A DNA stretch of 64,000 nt from JAVKLU01 sp031538895 (GTDB lineage Bacteria; Pseudomonadota; Gammaproteobacteria; Burkholderiales; Burkholderiaceae). The stretch lies in contig JAVKLU010000026.1 of assembly GCA_031538895.1 (NCBI GenBank), forward strand, positions 3,561 to 67,560, read 5' to 3'. The notes beneath the pieces are model-generated. The model was not told where the DNA came from and searched no databases. It was given only the letters and a program-made list of their open reading frames with translations. Positions 18,116-27,399 of the stretch are shown here, piece by piece; the first letter of the stretch is position 1, and each line of letters starts with the position of its first letter. The translations under genes and the position numbers were made by a program.

Positions 18116-19279
18116 ATGCCTCTTATTTCGCTCAAGCGCGCGCTCTTTGCCAACCGCTTAGTTTTTTTATTATTTGGAATGGTCTTTGCTGTTTGGGCAA
18201 CGCAATTACCTTTACTCAAAAATTTTTATCACTACGACAATGGCAATATCGCCGTGACTTTTTTTATCATGGCCGTGGGTGCCTTGTTTGGATTAACTCA
18301 AGCAGGACGCATTGTGCATATTTTGGGAATGATGCGCGCGCAAAGACTACTCTGGACCATCAGTTTGTCGATATTTCCCCTGATTTACGTTTTTCCGATC
18401 AGCGCGGCTTTATGGATCGAAGTGTTTGTGATTGGGTTTTGTAGCGGCGCAATTGATGTTCTCGTTAACGTTGAAGCCACCGATTTAGAAAGACACGCCA
18501 AACGCCCTTTACTCTCCGGCATACATGGCATGTTTAGCTTAGGTGGAATGTTAGGCGCGGCGCTGACCAGCCAATTACTGGATTGGGGCGTCAGTTCAGT
18601 TGAGATTTTTAGTGGCCTAGCCGTCATTGGAATTAGCTGCAATTTCTACGCAAGTCGCTTTGTCTTACCCATCGATCCCGCGATCAGGGCCGCAGAAACG
18701 GATAAAAAATTTATTTGGCCGCATGGCTTAATTACTTGGTTGGCCTTGGCGACTACGATCGGCATGGTGATTGAAGGCGCGATTTACGATTGGAGTACTT
18801 TGTTAATGGTTGAAACCTTCAACAGTCCGCCAACTTTTGCCGCGTGGTCTTATGCCGCATTCAGTGGTGCGATGGCTCTGGGACGTTTTGGCGGCGACGC
18901 CTTGCGCGCGCGCATTTCGGCGCCTCGTTTAATTGCCTACAGCGCAATCTTGCTCATCATCGCCTTGAGTGCCGGATTGTTAATTCGTAATCAATATTTC
19001 ATGCTGTTAGTGTTTGGTTTAAGCGGCATCGCGATCGCCAATTGGGTACCGGTGTTTTACGCCAGTGCAACGCAATACAAAAGTCAAATGACGAGCGCAC
19101 AAGCCATTAGCAGTCTCGCCACCGTTGGATATTTGGGATTTTTGATCGGACCAATTTTGTTAGGTTATGCCGCGCGCTCTATCGGTTTGTTATTAACTTT
19201 TTGGGGCTTGGTTTTGTTATCAGCGGTGATGGCGATATTTGCGCCTTCCACTTTGCGACGCGCCGCCAAATCTGCATAA
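18116..19279 (+). CDS. MFS transporter
   Basis: 387 residues with twelve predicted membrane helices in two halves around a soluble linker (FVLPIDPAIRAAETDKK, about residues 182-198). The N-terminal FGMVFAVWATQLPLLKN, the SGIHGMFSLGGMLGA helix and the second-half FGGDALRAR loop resemble the YbjJ/MosC-like branch of the major facilitator family. The substrate cannot be read from the sequence. It is divergent from the perM-like gene, leaving about 200 bases for two promoters. One 145-bp dispersed repeat copy follows 47 bases after the stop. Confidence 0.82.
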   Translation: MPLISLKRALFANRLVFLLFGMVFAVWATQLPLLKNFYHYDNGNIAVTFFIMAVGALFGLTQAGRIVHILGMMRAQRLLWTISLSIFPLIYVFPISAALWIEVFVIGFCSGAIDVLVNVEATDLERHAKRPLLSGIHGMFSLGGMLGAALTSQLLDWGVSSVEIFSGLAVIGISCNFYASRFVLPIDPAIRAAETDKKFIWPHGLITWLALATTIGMVIEGAIYDWSTLLMVETFNSPPTFAAWSYAAFSGAMALGRFGGDALRARISAPRLIAYSAILLIIALSAGLLIRNQYFMLLVFGLSGIAIANWVPVFYASATQYKSQMTSAQAISSLATVGYLGFLIGPILLGYAARSIGLLLTFWGLVLLSAVMAIFAPSTLRRAAKSA

Positions 19280-19326
19280 ATGATTGGTAAGCGGAGTCAA
19301 ATTTTCTAAACCGTTTTATAAACTCA

Positions 19327-19471
19327 AGGGCACTTCTATAAATACAGAATGTGCGGATGAAGTGCGAGGCGCACAGCACACAGGAACCGGAGCGTACATA
19401 CAGTACGTGAGGATTTCGCGTACTGCGCAACAAAGCAATTCGCCGCAAAAATGAATTGTTAGAAGTGCCCT
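19327..19471 (+). repeat. 145-bp dispersed element, copy 1
   Basis: Bounded by perfect 12-bp inverted repeats AGGGCACTTCTA and TAGAAGTGCCCT. Inside are two small hairpins (GTGCG-AGG-CGCAC and CGTAC-ATACA-GTACG). It is about 97% identical to the three other copies in the window and lies between the MFS gene and recJ, ending 22 bases before the recJ ATG. No clear target-site duplication. Confidence 0.93.
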
Positions 19472-19493
19472 ACTAATTCTTTCTTTGTCATCA

Positions 19494-21221
19494 ATGACCG
19501 CATCGCTACTAAATATCTACACGCGTCGCGTCCCTTCAGATATTGCACGACAATTGCAAAGCGCGGGTTATCACCCAGCGCTGGCGCGACTGTACGCGGC
19601 ACGCGGAATACGAACGCCGATTCAAATTGAATCCGAACTCACCACACTATTAACGCCCGACACCTTGGCCGGAATCGATAGCGCAACGACATTGTTGTAC
19701 GACGCGATTAACCAAAAAAACAAAATTGTGATCGTTGCCGATTACGACTGCGATGGTGCAACCGCCTGCGCGGTTGGAGTGCGTGGTTTACGGATGCTGG
19801 GCGCGCATGTCGATTACTTAGTACCCAATCGCGCGATCCATGGTTATGGGCTAACGCCTGAAATCGTCGATGAAGTTCATCAGCAATTTGCGCCGCAAAT
19901 GATCGTCACTGTTGATAACGGAGTCGCCAGTATTGACGGCGTTCAACACGCCCAATCTTTAGGAATAAAAGTCATCATTACCGATCATCATTTGCCGGCC
20001 GAGCAATTGCCTAAGGCTGATGCCATTGTCAACCCCAATGTACCGCCCTGTCGTTTTCGCAGTAAAAATTTAGCCGGCGTTGGCGTCATGTTTTATGTCC
20101 TGTTGAACCTGCGTCAAAAAATGCGCGCGGCAGGAGTGTTCGATCGTCAAACCCAACCGCCCTTAAACAGCTTGTTAGATTTAGTGGCACTGGGCACTGT
20201 TGCTGACGTGGTGGTGCTAGATGACAACAATCGAATTTTGGTCAAACACGGTATGACGCGCATTCGCCAAGGCCGCGCGCACGTTGGCATCAACGCCCTC
20301 TTGCGCGTGTCAGGCCGCAATCCGGATACCTTATCGGTGGCCGATTTAGGTTTTGCCATTGGTCCACGCATCAACGCCGCCGGTCGTTTATACGATATGC
20401 GTTTGGGGATTGAATGTTTACTGACTGATGATTTAGGGCGTGCGTGGCGCTTGGCGCAAGAGCTTGACGCGGTCAATATTCAACGCAAAGAAATCGAATC
20501 TGAAATGCGTGCCGAAGCACAAATCATTATGGATGGTTTGAATATCGAGGATCGCGCCAGTATCTGTGTGTATCACCCCAACTGGCATCAAGGCGTCATT
20601 GGAATTTTGGCTTCCCGTTTAAAAGACAGTTACCACCGCCCCTCCTTGGTGTTTGCTAACAGCAGCGATACGCACTTGCGCGCCTCGGGACGCTCAGTCG
20701 CGCAATTACATTTGCGTGATGCGCTCGATTTACTCAGTAAACAAGCACCACATGTTTTGGAAAAATTTGGCGGTCACGCAATGGCCGCAGGTTTGACGAT
20801 GCGGCGCGAACATTTTGACGAGTTTTGCAAACTTTTTGAAGACATCGTCACGGCTGCAAAGCTCCCCTCTGATAAAAGCTGGCTGTGCGATGGCGAATTA
20901 GAGACGGCTTACCACAATCTTGATTTCACATTTCAACTCAACCAATTAGTCTGGGGGAATGGCTGTGCCGCCCCCTTGTTTTATGGCGAGTTTCGAGTCA
21001 AACAACAAAAAGTCTTAAAAGATGCGCATTTGAAATTGCTCTTGGAAAAAGGCGGACAGACCATCGATGCGATTTGGTTTGGACAAAATACTTTTGTAGC
21101 CGATCATCTGGGCGTGCTCTATCGCCTAGAATCTAATCAATACAATGGCGTTTCTAAAGTTCAACTGATGGTCGAAACGGCAGCCGCCAAAGACCAGATT
21201 CAGCTTAAAGTAGCTCCCTAA
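19494..21221 (+). CDS. recJ: Single-stranded-DNA-specific exonuclease RecJ
   Basis: 5'-3' ssDNA exonuclease for recombination and mismatch repair. 575 residues from the ATG at 19494 (a TTG three codons earlier is less likely). DHH-family metal motifs: DYDCDG at 83-88, VTVDNG, IITDHHLP, then LLDLVALGTVADVV; DHHA1 motifs GRSVAQLHLRDALD and KFGGHAMAAGL; and the C-terminal OB-like domain. All catalytic Asp/His are present. The ribosome site is poor; the 145-bp repeat ends just upstream and may hold its leader. Confidence 0.95.
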   Translation: MTASLLNIYTRRVPSDIARQLQSAGYHPALARLYAARGIRTPIQIESELTTLLTPDTLAGIDSATTLLYDAINQKNKIVIVADYDCDGATACAVGVRGLRMLGAHVDYLVPNRAIHGYGLTPEIVDEVHQQFAPQMIVTVDNGVASIDGVQHAQSLGIKVIITDHHLPAEQLPKADAIVNPNVPPCRFRSKNLAGVGVMFYVLLNLRQKMRAAGVFDRQTQPPLNSLLDLVALGTVADVVVLDDNNRILVKHGMTRIRQGRAHVGINALLRVSGRNPDTLSVADLGFAIGPRINAAGRLYDMRLGIECLLTDDLGRAWRLAQELDAVNIQRKEIESEMRAEAQIIMDGLNIEDRASICVYHPNWHQGVIGILASRLKDSYHRPSLVFANSSDTHLRASGRSVAQLHLRDALDLLSKQAPHVLEKFGGHAMAAGLTMRREHFDEFCKLFEDIVTAAKLPSDKSWLCDGELETAYHNLDFTFQLNQLVWGNGCAAPLFYGEFRVKQQKVLKDAHLKLLLEKGGQTIDAIWFGQNTFVADHLGVLYRLESNQYNGVSKVQLMVETAAAKDQIQLKVAP

Positions 21222-21301
21222 AGTAGAACCCTAATAAGCAACACTATCGTTTTTATATTGAACATTTAATTTTTAACATTTGATTTTCAGGAGAAAGTAT
21301 T

Positions 21302-21958
21302 TTGCTTGACATCATCAATGCCGCAGGCTGGCCAATTTGGTTTTTATTATTGACTTCGATTTTGGCGCTGGCCTTGATTCTGGAGCGTTTTTACTCGTTG
21401 CGCCGCAAGAACATCATCCCAGAAAAAGTGATGGGTGAAATTGTGACCCTGTATCGTGACAATCAATGTCCACCGAACTTGGTCAATAAATTAGAAAACG
21501 GCACTCTGTTTGAACAATTACTGGCAACCGCAATTCAGCATCGCAGCTTGAGTCGTGGCGATGCAGTGGAACGTTTGGAAGCACGCTCGCGTCATTTGAC
21601 GCATCAGCTCAATCAGAATTTAGGTGCGCTCTCCGCCATTGTCACTTTGTCTCCTTTGATGGGGTTATTCGGTACAGTCGTTGGGATGATTGAAATTTTT
21701 GGCGCACAAAATGTCTCTGGCGCCAACACCGTTCAATTGGCGCATGGGATTTCGATTGCCTTGTATAACACCGGACTGGGTTTGATCATCGCGATCATCA
21801 GCATGATTTTTTACCGTTATTTCCGCACACGCGTCGAAATGTATTTGGTCGAAATGGAAGGTCTGATGACACGTTTTTTAGATTACGCCTACACTTCCTC
21901 GACGATCAGTAAGGTCACACCAACTGCGGAAAATGCGCCCAAAAAAGCAAGTCAATAA
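21302..21958 (+). CDS. exbB: ExbB/TolQ/MotA-family proton channel protein
   Basis: 218 residues with three membrane helices: residues about 8-27, 110-135 and 145-167. The family region LSAIVTLSPLMGLFGTVVGMIEIF is clear. It forms, with ExbD, the proton-driven motor that energises TonB (or TolA). The start is TTG at 21302, supported by AGGAG eight bases upstream and by family N-termini (M--IINAAGWPIW); no ATG is available. exbD follows on the same strand, but a 145-bp dispersed repeat lies between them. Confidence 0.9.
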   Translation: MLDIINAAGWPIWFLLLTSILALALILERFYSLRRKNIIPEKVMGEIVTLYRDNQCPPNLVNKLENGTLFEQLLATAIQHRSLSRGDAVERLEARSRHLTHQLNQNLGALSAIVTLSPLMGLFGTVVGMIEIFGAQNVSGANTVQLAHGISIALYNTGLGLIIAIISMIFYRYFRTRVEMYLVEMEGLMTRFLDYAYTSSTISKVTPTAENAPKKASQ

Positions 21959-21972
21959 GGTAGGAGGTTTTA

Positions 21973-22117
21973 AGGGCACTTCTATAAATACAGAAGGTGC
22001 GGATGAAGTGCGCGGCGCACAGCACACAGAAACCGGAGCGTACATACAGTACGTGAGGATTTCGCGTACTGCGCAACAAAGCAATTCGCCGCAAAAATGA
22101 ATTGATAGAAATGCCCT
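21973..22117 (+). repeat. 145-bp dispersed element, copy 2 (inside exbB-exbD)
   Basis: Same length and orientation as copy 1. The right inverted repeat has one change (TAGAAATGCCCT), and the loop of the GTGCG/CGCAC hairpin is CGG instead of AGG, leaving the stem intact. It fills most of the 215-base gap between exbB and exbD. Confidence 0.93.
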
Positions 22118-22173
22118 CAATCTTTGACTTGATTTGTAGTTTTTGATTCAGTTTTATTTTTGATCACTTTCTG

Positions 22174-22590
22174 ATGAATTTTCGCTCACACTCTGCTTAC
22201 GAAGAACCGGAAATCAATTTAATTCCGTTTATTGACGTTTTATTGGTGATCGTCATTTTTTTGATGATCAGCACAACTTTTAATCGTTTTGCGGAACTCA
22301 AAGTGGACTTGCCCAACGCACAAGCAAAAGTTGCGCAAGAACGTAAAAATGAATTGATCGTATCGGTCACTGCCAAAGGATATTACAGTGTTAACGGCGT
22401 AGGTGTTCCTATCGCGTCAGCCAATGAATTGGCGCAGGCGCTTGTAAAGTCCGCACAGCAAAAACATTTAACCGACCCCAGTATTAACATTTATGCAGAC
22501 GCCAACACTACCCATCAAAGCGTGGTCAACATCATGGAAGCGGCCCGTGTTGCGGGGTTTGGAAAAATTGTGTTTTCAACTAAAAAATAA
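22174..22590 (+). CDS. exbD: ExbD/TolR-family biopolymer transport protein
   Basis: 138 residues: a short cytoplasmic N-terminus (MNFRSHSAYEEPEINLIP), one membrane helix FIDVLLVIVIFLMISTTF carrying the essential proton-binding Asp (D21), and a periplasmic domain ending in the VVNIMEAARVAGF-KIVFSTK fold typical of ExbD/TolR. Partner of ExbB. The ribosome site is weak. In many betaproteobacteria lpxK and kdsB follow; here a TPR-glycosyltransferase does. Confidence 0.9.
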   Translation: MNFRSHSAYEEPEINLIPFIDVLLVIVIFLMISTTFNRFAELKVDLPNAQAKVAQERKNELIVSVTAKGYYSVNGVGVPIASANELAQALVKSAQQKHLTDPSINIYADANTTHQSVVNIMEAARVAGFGKIVFSTKK

Positions 22591-22640
22591 ATAGGCTTGT
22601 TCAGTTTGATACTCATTAAATCCTGACTGCCACAGCTCGC

Positions 22641-25600
22641 ATGACCGCCCCCCCGATTACTCCTTCATCCAAAGTTAAAAAATCAGCTGAAGGTATCGTG
22701 CAACACCCCGTTCCAACAACGCAAAACAGTACGACCCAAGTCACTGAAATAATTACTGCGGCGCTCGCCGCCAGCGAAAAAAAGGACTACGATCGCGCCA
22801 TCGCTTTGTGTCGTCAGGCTTTACATCTCGCGCCAAACGACCTCAATGCGCATATTCATTTGGGTATATTTTTGCGTGAAGCGCGACAACCCGAGGCGGC
22901 TCTGCTTGCTTATCAAAATTTTTTACAACTGGTTCCTCATCACGTCAATACCTGGATTGATATGGGGTTGGTCAATCGTCAATTGCACCGATTTGATGAT
23001 GCGCATCGCTGTTATGAACACGCCTTAACATTAAAACCAGACGCCTTATCCGCATTAAACAATCGCGCCAATTTGTTGATGATGCAATCGCGTATTGACG
23101 AAGCGATTGCGCAGTACGATCAAGTGATTGGCTTTATGCTGCCAATCATCCCGCGCACTGGCCCTTTTACTTTTGCGTCGGGGCGTTATGAACTGCCGCA
23201 ACACGATACCGAGCCGCCTCAGTCTTTTACTCACGAACACATTGCTGCGGCCTATTTTCAAAAAGCATTAGCACTTTTGCATTCGGGGCAAAACGAAACT
23301 GGATTCACGCATTACGAATATCGCTGGCAACACGCACAAATTAAACATACACCAACCTTTTCAGAGATCCCCCGTTGGCAACGCGATCAAGCCTTACACA
23401 ATCGTCATTTACTGATTTTTGGTGAACAGGGTTTAGGTGATGTTCTGCAATTTTTACGCTTTTTACCCGCCGTCAAACAAGCGCACCCGAATATCCGCGC
23501 GATCACGCTGGTGGTGCATGAACCGCTGGTACGTTTATTACGCCATCAAGATTGGATTACCGATTTATGTGTCGCCATCGAACCGATGAGCGCACAACTC
23601 AAAATTAAAGCTGACTGCGCTTGCCCCTTATTAAGTTTGCCTTACCTGCTGGGGATTTTTAATGATGCGCAATACGCTAACAGCATTCCCTTGTTTGCAC
23701 CGCCTACGCACCCCGCCTTGTTTGATGTGCCATCAAAAAAAGTAGTGCCGCGCATTGGCATCATGTGGGCCGGCAACCGCAGCGGTGATTATTTGAGCAA
23801 TCGGTCTTTAACTTTAAATCATTTATCGCCGGTATTCACAATGGGCGCGCAGTTAGGCGCGCAATTTTTTTCATTAGTCAAAGAACCCTCTGAATCAGAA
23901 ATTAACACTTTACCGACGATCAAGGATTGTGTCGATGTGCATCATCAACTGCCCGATTTAGCGGCGACCGCCAGCTTAATTGCCGGTATGGATATTGTGA
24001 TTACGGTGGATACGGCAATCGCTCATTTAGCGCTACTGATGCGCAAACCCACCTGGCTTTTGCTATGGCAAGGTGCAGATTGGCGTTGGCGCATGCTCAA
24101 TCAAAAAAATATTTGGTACCCACACGCACGCATCATTCGTCAAGAAAATGCAGGTGATTGGTCGCCTGTCATTGAAAAACTATGCAAAGAACTTGCTCAT
24201 TATTTTGCAACACAAGATCACGCCAAAGATCATTTGGCACTGTTAAGCAGCGAAGGGCGAGCCTTGCAACATCAAAAAAATTGGCAAAAATCGGTGCCTT
24301 TATTTCAAGAAATCTTATGGCAAGACCCACTTAATTTGACCGCACTACATTCTTTGGCGATCTCGCTGTGCTATAGCGATGCGGTATTGCAGCGACGCTG
24401 CGAAGGCATCGCCTTGTTAGGTTTTATTCTACAAATTCAACCACAGTGGCATGACGCACGCTTTAATTTGGCTGTCATCTTGACCGAATTTAAGCAAGTC
24501 GCCGCGGCAATTTCTTTGTATCGCCAGCTAATACGTGATCAACCCGACAATCTAAGTTACTACATCAATTTAGGCAGTTTGGCCGAGCAAGCGCACAACA
24601 CAGACATCGCGCATGAATGCGCCAGACAATTGATTGCGCGTTCGCCAAAAAGCAGCGGGGGTTATGTTTTGATGGCGCAAGCATGCTTGAAAAATTCCCC
24701 TGATATTGCAGAACGATATGCCCGCCTTGCTGTGACGATTGATCCCGATGATCCGGCGCATCAAAATCGTTTGGTGCTGACTTTAAAAGAAAATCTGAAA
24801 TGGGATGAAGGACGAAAAGTATTACACACTTTATTAAACGCACATCCGCAACACAGTCCAGCACTGAATACTCAAGGACAATTTAATTTATACGAACAGC
24901 ACTACAATCAAGCGGTGCTCGATTTTGAGCAAGCGGCGCAATTTGAAAGCGGCATCTCGCGTGAGATTAACCTGCCGCAATACCATTACAACTTATCCTT
25001 TGCACTGTTAGGCCTAAGGCGTTATGAACAGGCATGGCCATATTTTGAAGCACGCTGGAACACCTCACGCGAAGAACAAGTGCGGCATGATTTACCAGGG
25101 CGCGATTGGCGCGGTGAGCACCCCTTGGGGGCCAATATGCCCTTACTGATTCATGGTGAGCAAGGTCTGGGGGATCAATTACAGTTTTTGCGTTTTGTCT
25201 GCATCGTGGCAGAGCGTTATCCAACAGCACCGCTATGGTTAGAAGTTCATCCTTACCTGAGCAATTTACTGGCTGAACAGCCGTGGATACGCGCACGTGG
25301 TATTGAAATTTTTGGACGCGACTTACAGCAATTACAAGTCAGTCAAAAAGGAAATTTTTTCAAATGTCCTTTGCTAAGCCTACCCTACGCACTCAAAATC
25401 AACGCGCAAGATCTCCAACAAACAACGATAAATCCTTATTTACAAGCCCATCCATTGCGCATCGCGCTCTGGAGAAAACGCTTGCAAGAATCATGGACAG
25501 CATCTAGCGACGCAGCTACAAAACGAATCGGTATTTTTTATTCAGGAACACAACAGAGCGCGATCCGACGTTTGCGCTCCTTGCCTTTAGCGACACTCTT

Positions 25601-26000
25601 ACCCCTGATTGAAGCTTTGCCCAATATCCAGTGGGTCATCTTGCAACCAGAAGTCAGTGTTCAAGAAAAACAAATTCTGCAAAAGTTACCGCAGGTGTTT
25701 CAACATGATTTAAATGATTTTTGTGATACGGCGGCTTTGGTCAGCTTAGTCGATGAAGTGATCACCATAGACAGCGTATTGGCGCATTTATCGGGAGCGA
25801 TGAAACACAAAACCTCGGTACTCTTACCCAGTACTGCCGATTGGCGTTGGCAAGGTGAGTCGCGCAACAAAACACCTTGGTATCCCCATGCGAACTTATT
25901 ATGGCAAGAGCAACGCGGCGATTGGTCGAATGTGATTCGTAATTTGACAAAACAGATGACACAACAGGCGACACAACAGGCGACAAAAAAAATTAACTGA
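22641..26000 (+). CDS. Tandem TPR-glycosyltransferase (two fused modules)
   Basis: 1119 residues made of the same two-part unit twice. Unit 1 has TPR helices about 35-165, then a GT-B-like domain with GEQGLGDVLQFLRFLP at 261-276 and, near its end, ITVDTAIAHLALLMRKP and a WRW...WYPHARIIRQENAGDW block. Unit 2 has TPRs about 535-800, then GEQGLGDQLQFLRF and again ITIDSVLAHLSGAMK and WRW...WYPHANLLWQEQRGDW. The glycosyltransferase part resembles family 9/heptosyltransferase-like enzymes found with TPRs in many Gram-negatives. Target unknown; protein O-glycosylation or polysaccharide work are both possible. The ATG at 22641 is followed by C7 at 22648-22654 (codons 3-5), where slippage would knock out the gene. 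Confidence 0.8.
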   Translation: MTAPPITPSSKVKKSAEGIVQHPVPTTQNSTTQVTEIITAALAASEKKDYDRAIALCRQALHLAPNDLNAHIHLGIFLREARQPEAALLAYQNFLQLVPHHVNTWIDMGLVNRQLHRFDDAHRCYEHALTLKPDALSALNNRANLLMMQSRIDEAIAQYDQVIGFMLPIIPRTGPFTFASGRYELPQHDTEPPQSFTHEHIAAAYFQKALALLHSGQNETGFTHYEYRWQHAQIKHTPTFSEIPRWQRDQALHNRHLLIFGEQGLGDVLQFLRFLPAVKQAHPNIRAITLVVHEPLVRLLRHQDWITDLCVAIEPMSAQLKIKADCACPLLSLPYLLGIFNDAQYANSIPLFAPPTHPALFDVPSKKVVPRIGIMWAGNRSGDYLSNRSLTLNHLSPVFTMGAQLGAQFFSLVKEPSESEINTLPTIKDCVDVHHQLPDLAATASLIAGMDIVITVDTAIAHLALLMRKPTWLLLWQGADWRWRMLNQKNIWYPHARIIRQENAGDWSPVIEKLCKELAHYFATQDHAKDHLALLSSEGRALQHQKNWQKSVPLFQEILWQDPLNLTALHSLAISLCYSDAVLQRRCEGIALLGFILQIQPQWHDARFNLAVILTEFKQVAAAISLYRQLIRDQPDNLSYYINLGSLAEQAHNTDIAHECARQLIARSPKSSGGYVLMAQACLKNSPDIAERYARLAVTIDPDDPAHQNRLVLTLKENLKWDEGRKVLHTLLNAHPQHSPALNTQGQFNLYEQHYNQAVLDFEQAAQFESGISREINLPQYHYNLSFALLGLRRYEQAWPYFEARWNTSREEQVRHDLPGRDWRGEHPLGANMPLLIHGEQGLGDQLQFLRFVCIVAERYPTAPLWLEVHPYLSNLLAEQPWIRARGIEIFGRDLQQLQVSQKGNFFKCPLLSLPYALKINAQDLQQTTINPYLQAHPLRIALWRKRLQESWTASSDAATKRIGIFYSGTQQSAIRRLRSLPLATLLPLIEALPNIQWVILQPEVSVQEKQILQKLPQVFQHDLNDFCDTAALVSLVDEVITIDSVLAHLSGAMKHKTSVLLPSTADWRWQGESRNKTPWYPHANLLWQEQRGDWSNVIRNLTKQMTQQATQQATKKIN

Positions 26001-26035
26001 TCAATTAAGGACTTAATTTACTTTTTAAAAGATTA

Positions 26036-26180
26036 AGGGCACTTCTATAAATACAGAATGTGCGGATGAAGTGCGAGGCGCACAGCACACAGAAACCGGA
26101 GCGTACCTACAGTACGTGAGGATTTTGCGTACTGCGCAACAAAGCAATTCGTCGCAAAAATGAATTGATAGAAGTGCCCT
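26036..26180 (+). repeat. 145-bp dispersed element, copy 3
   Basis: Same orientation, with perfect 12-bp terminal inverted repeats. It lies between the convergent TPR-glycosyltransferase and transglutaminase-fold genes. Its last base overlaps the first base of the stop triplet of the latter (26180). One internal change (ATACA to CTACA) falls in the loop of the second hairpin. Confidence 0.93.
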
Positions 26181-27286
26181 TAAGCAGTTAACGGTTTTGT
26201 CGATATTGTGTATTGAAAGGCGTCGGGCCTCAATCCGTCACGAACAATATCTTTGGCCTCGCCGTTAGGATACATAAAGAAAGGCAAAACGCCTCGACGA
26301 GCGCCCGGCAGGGCAAGCTCAACAGCATAATTCAAGCCTACCCAATTCATATCCCATTGACCGAAACATTTTTGCGCAAATTCAGTCATGCGCTCATCCA
26401 TCAAATTTTTGTTTTTACTGTCATAAAACATCGCGCGTTTAACACTGGCCGGATCAACGCCAATCCAACCCAATTGTTGATCAAAAAACTCGACACGACA
26501 GTGTTGTGCTTTGGTGACATCATTACCCAATACGCCCAAAGAACGATACCCACTAAGGCTGGGCCCCGCCCAAATACCGGTAACCAAACGCGCCGGAATT
26601 TCCAATGAACGCGCGAGCGCAACAAACAAAGTGCTAATGTCAATCGAAGCACCTGAAAAATCATTTTCTACTAACATGCCAGATACGTCGCCCGAACCTT
26701 GCCCAGGGAAGCGATCCGTGTAACGGCTGTTTTCCAATACCCATTGATAAATTGCCCGAGCGCGCGGCACCGCACCTAATTTTTTGCCAACAACTGTTTG
26801 CGCGATATCACGAACCAGACCAGATGTCGGTATCAGTTGCGTCGCGCGGGTATATAGCAAGGCATCTTCAGGCGAAATAGAGCTCAACTGAGGTTTATCA
26901 AAAGCAGTGGCACGCTTGCTGGTACGAAACCGTGATTGAACCGATAACTCCAAGATTTTGCCGCCAGGTGATTGAACGTGTAAAAAACTGGCGCCGTAAC
27001 GTGGGTCTTGTTTAATCAGCGCGAACACCCCTTGTGATGTAAAAGTCGAGCTGATTGTTCGTTGATAATCAGAATTGATTGACGGTAAGGGAATCCATAA
27101 ATCGCAGGGCAATTCTTTATTTTGATTCTCTGCCGTCGCGGTGGAAAACTTAATCCGTGTGGTCATTTCGTAATTATTCCAGCCCGGCCGCACAACCAAG
27201 AGCGGATTTAATTGTGCGTATGAAGCAGGAAGGACGGCACTGGCGGCTAAGCCTAAACCAGTTTTGAGAAGTCGGCGACGATTCAT
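26180..27286 (-). CDS. Exported transglutaminase-fold protein with Ser in place of catalytic Cys
   Basis: 368 residues. The N-terminus MNRRRLLKTGLGLAASAVLPASYA looks like a Tat/Sec signal. The C-terminal half has the transglutaminase-like core: AIYQWVLENSRYTD, then SIDISTLFVALARSLEIPARLVTGIW, then QHCRVEFF with H262 and GWIGVDPASV with D278. The nucleophile position, normally Cys six residues before LFVALAR, is S214 (codon TCG, at 26645-26647). The domain may therefore be non-catalytic, or use Ser. The dispersed repeat supplies the end of the stop codon. Role in the envelope unknown. Confidence 0.75.
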   Translation of the reverse strand: MNRRRLLKTGLGLAASAVLPASYAQLNPLLVVRPGWNNYEMTTRIKFSTATAENQNKELPCDLWIPLPSINSDYQRTISSTFTSQGVFALIKQDPRYGASFLHVQSPGGKILELSVQSRFRTSKRATAFDKPQLSSISPEDALLYTRATQLIPTSGLVRDIAQTVVGKKLGAVPRARAIYQWVLENSRYTDRFPGQGSGDVSGMLVENDFSGASIDISTLFVALARSLEIPARLVTGIWAGPSLSGYRSLGVLGNDVTKAQHCRVEFFDQQLGWIGVDPASVKRAMFYDSKNKNLMDERMTEFAQKCFGQWDMNWVGLNYAVELALPGARRGVLPFFMYPNGEAKDIVRDGLRPDAFQYTISTKPLTA

Positions 27287-27352
27287 TTTCTGAATTAATT
27301 CAATGAGTTACGCCTATTGTAGTAGATTTTACTTTAGATTGTAAGGCTTATT

Positions 27353-27380
27353 CAAAATTTAGCGTCTGGACGCAATTTTT
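27353..27380 (-). terminator. Weak hairpin after the coiled-coil/TPR gene
   Basis: GCGTC and GACGC face each other with flanking A/T arms (AAATT...AATTT) and T-runs on both sides, about 20 bases beyond the stop of the minus-strand gene at 27400. The tight loop makes it uncertain. Confidence 0.35.
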
Positions 27381-27399
27381 CGATCTGCGCCACACGGGC

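Noticed and set aside
19327..19471. Reading the 145-bp element as a CRISPR repeat or integron attC site
   Set aside because: Copies are far apart with genes between, there is no spacer series, and the ends lack the attC RYYYAAC core.
21878..22120. An 80-residue minus-strand ORF (and a similar one at 63615-63833)
   Set aside because: Both are translations of the 145-bp dispersed repeat; their similarity to each other comes from the repeat, and neither has a ribosome site.
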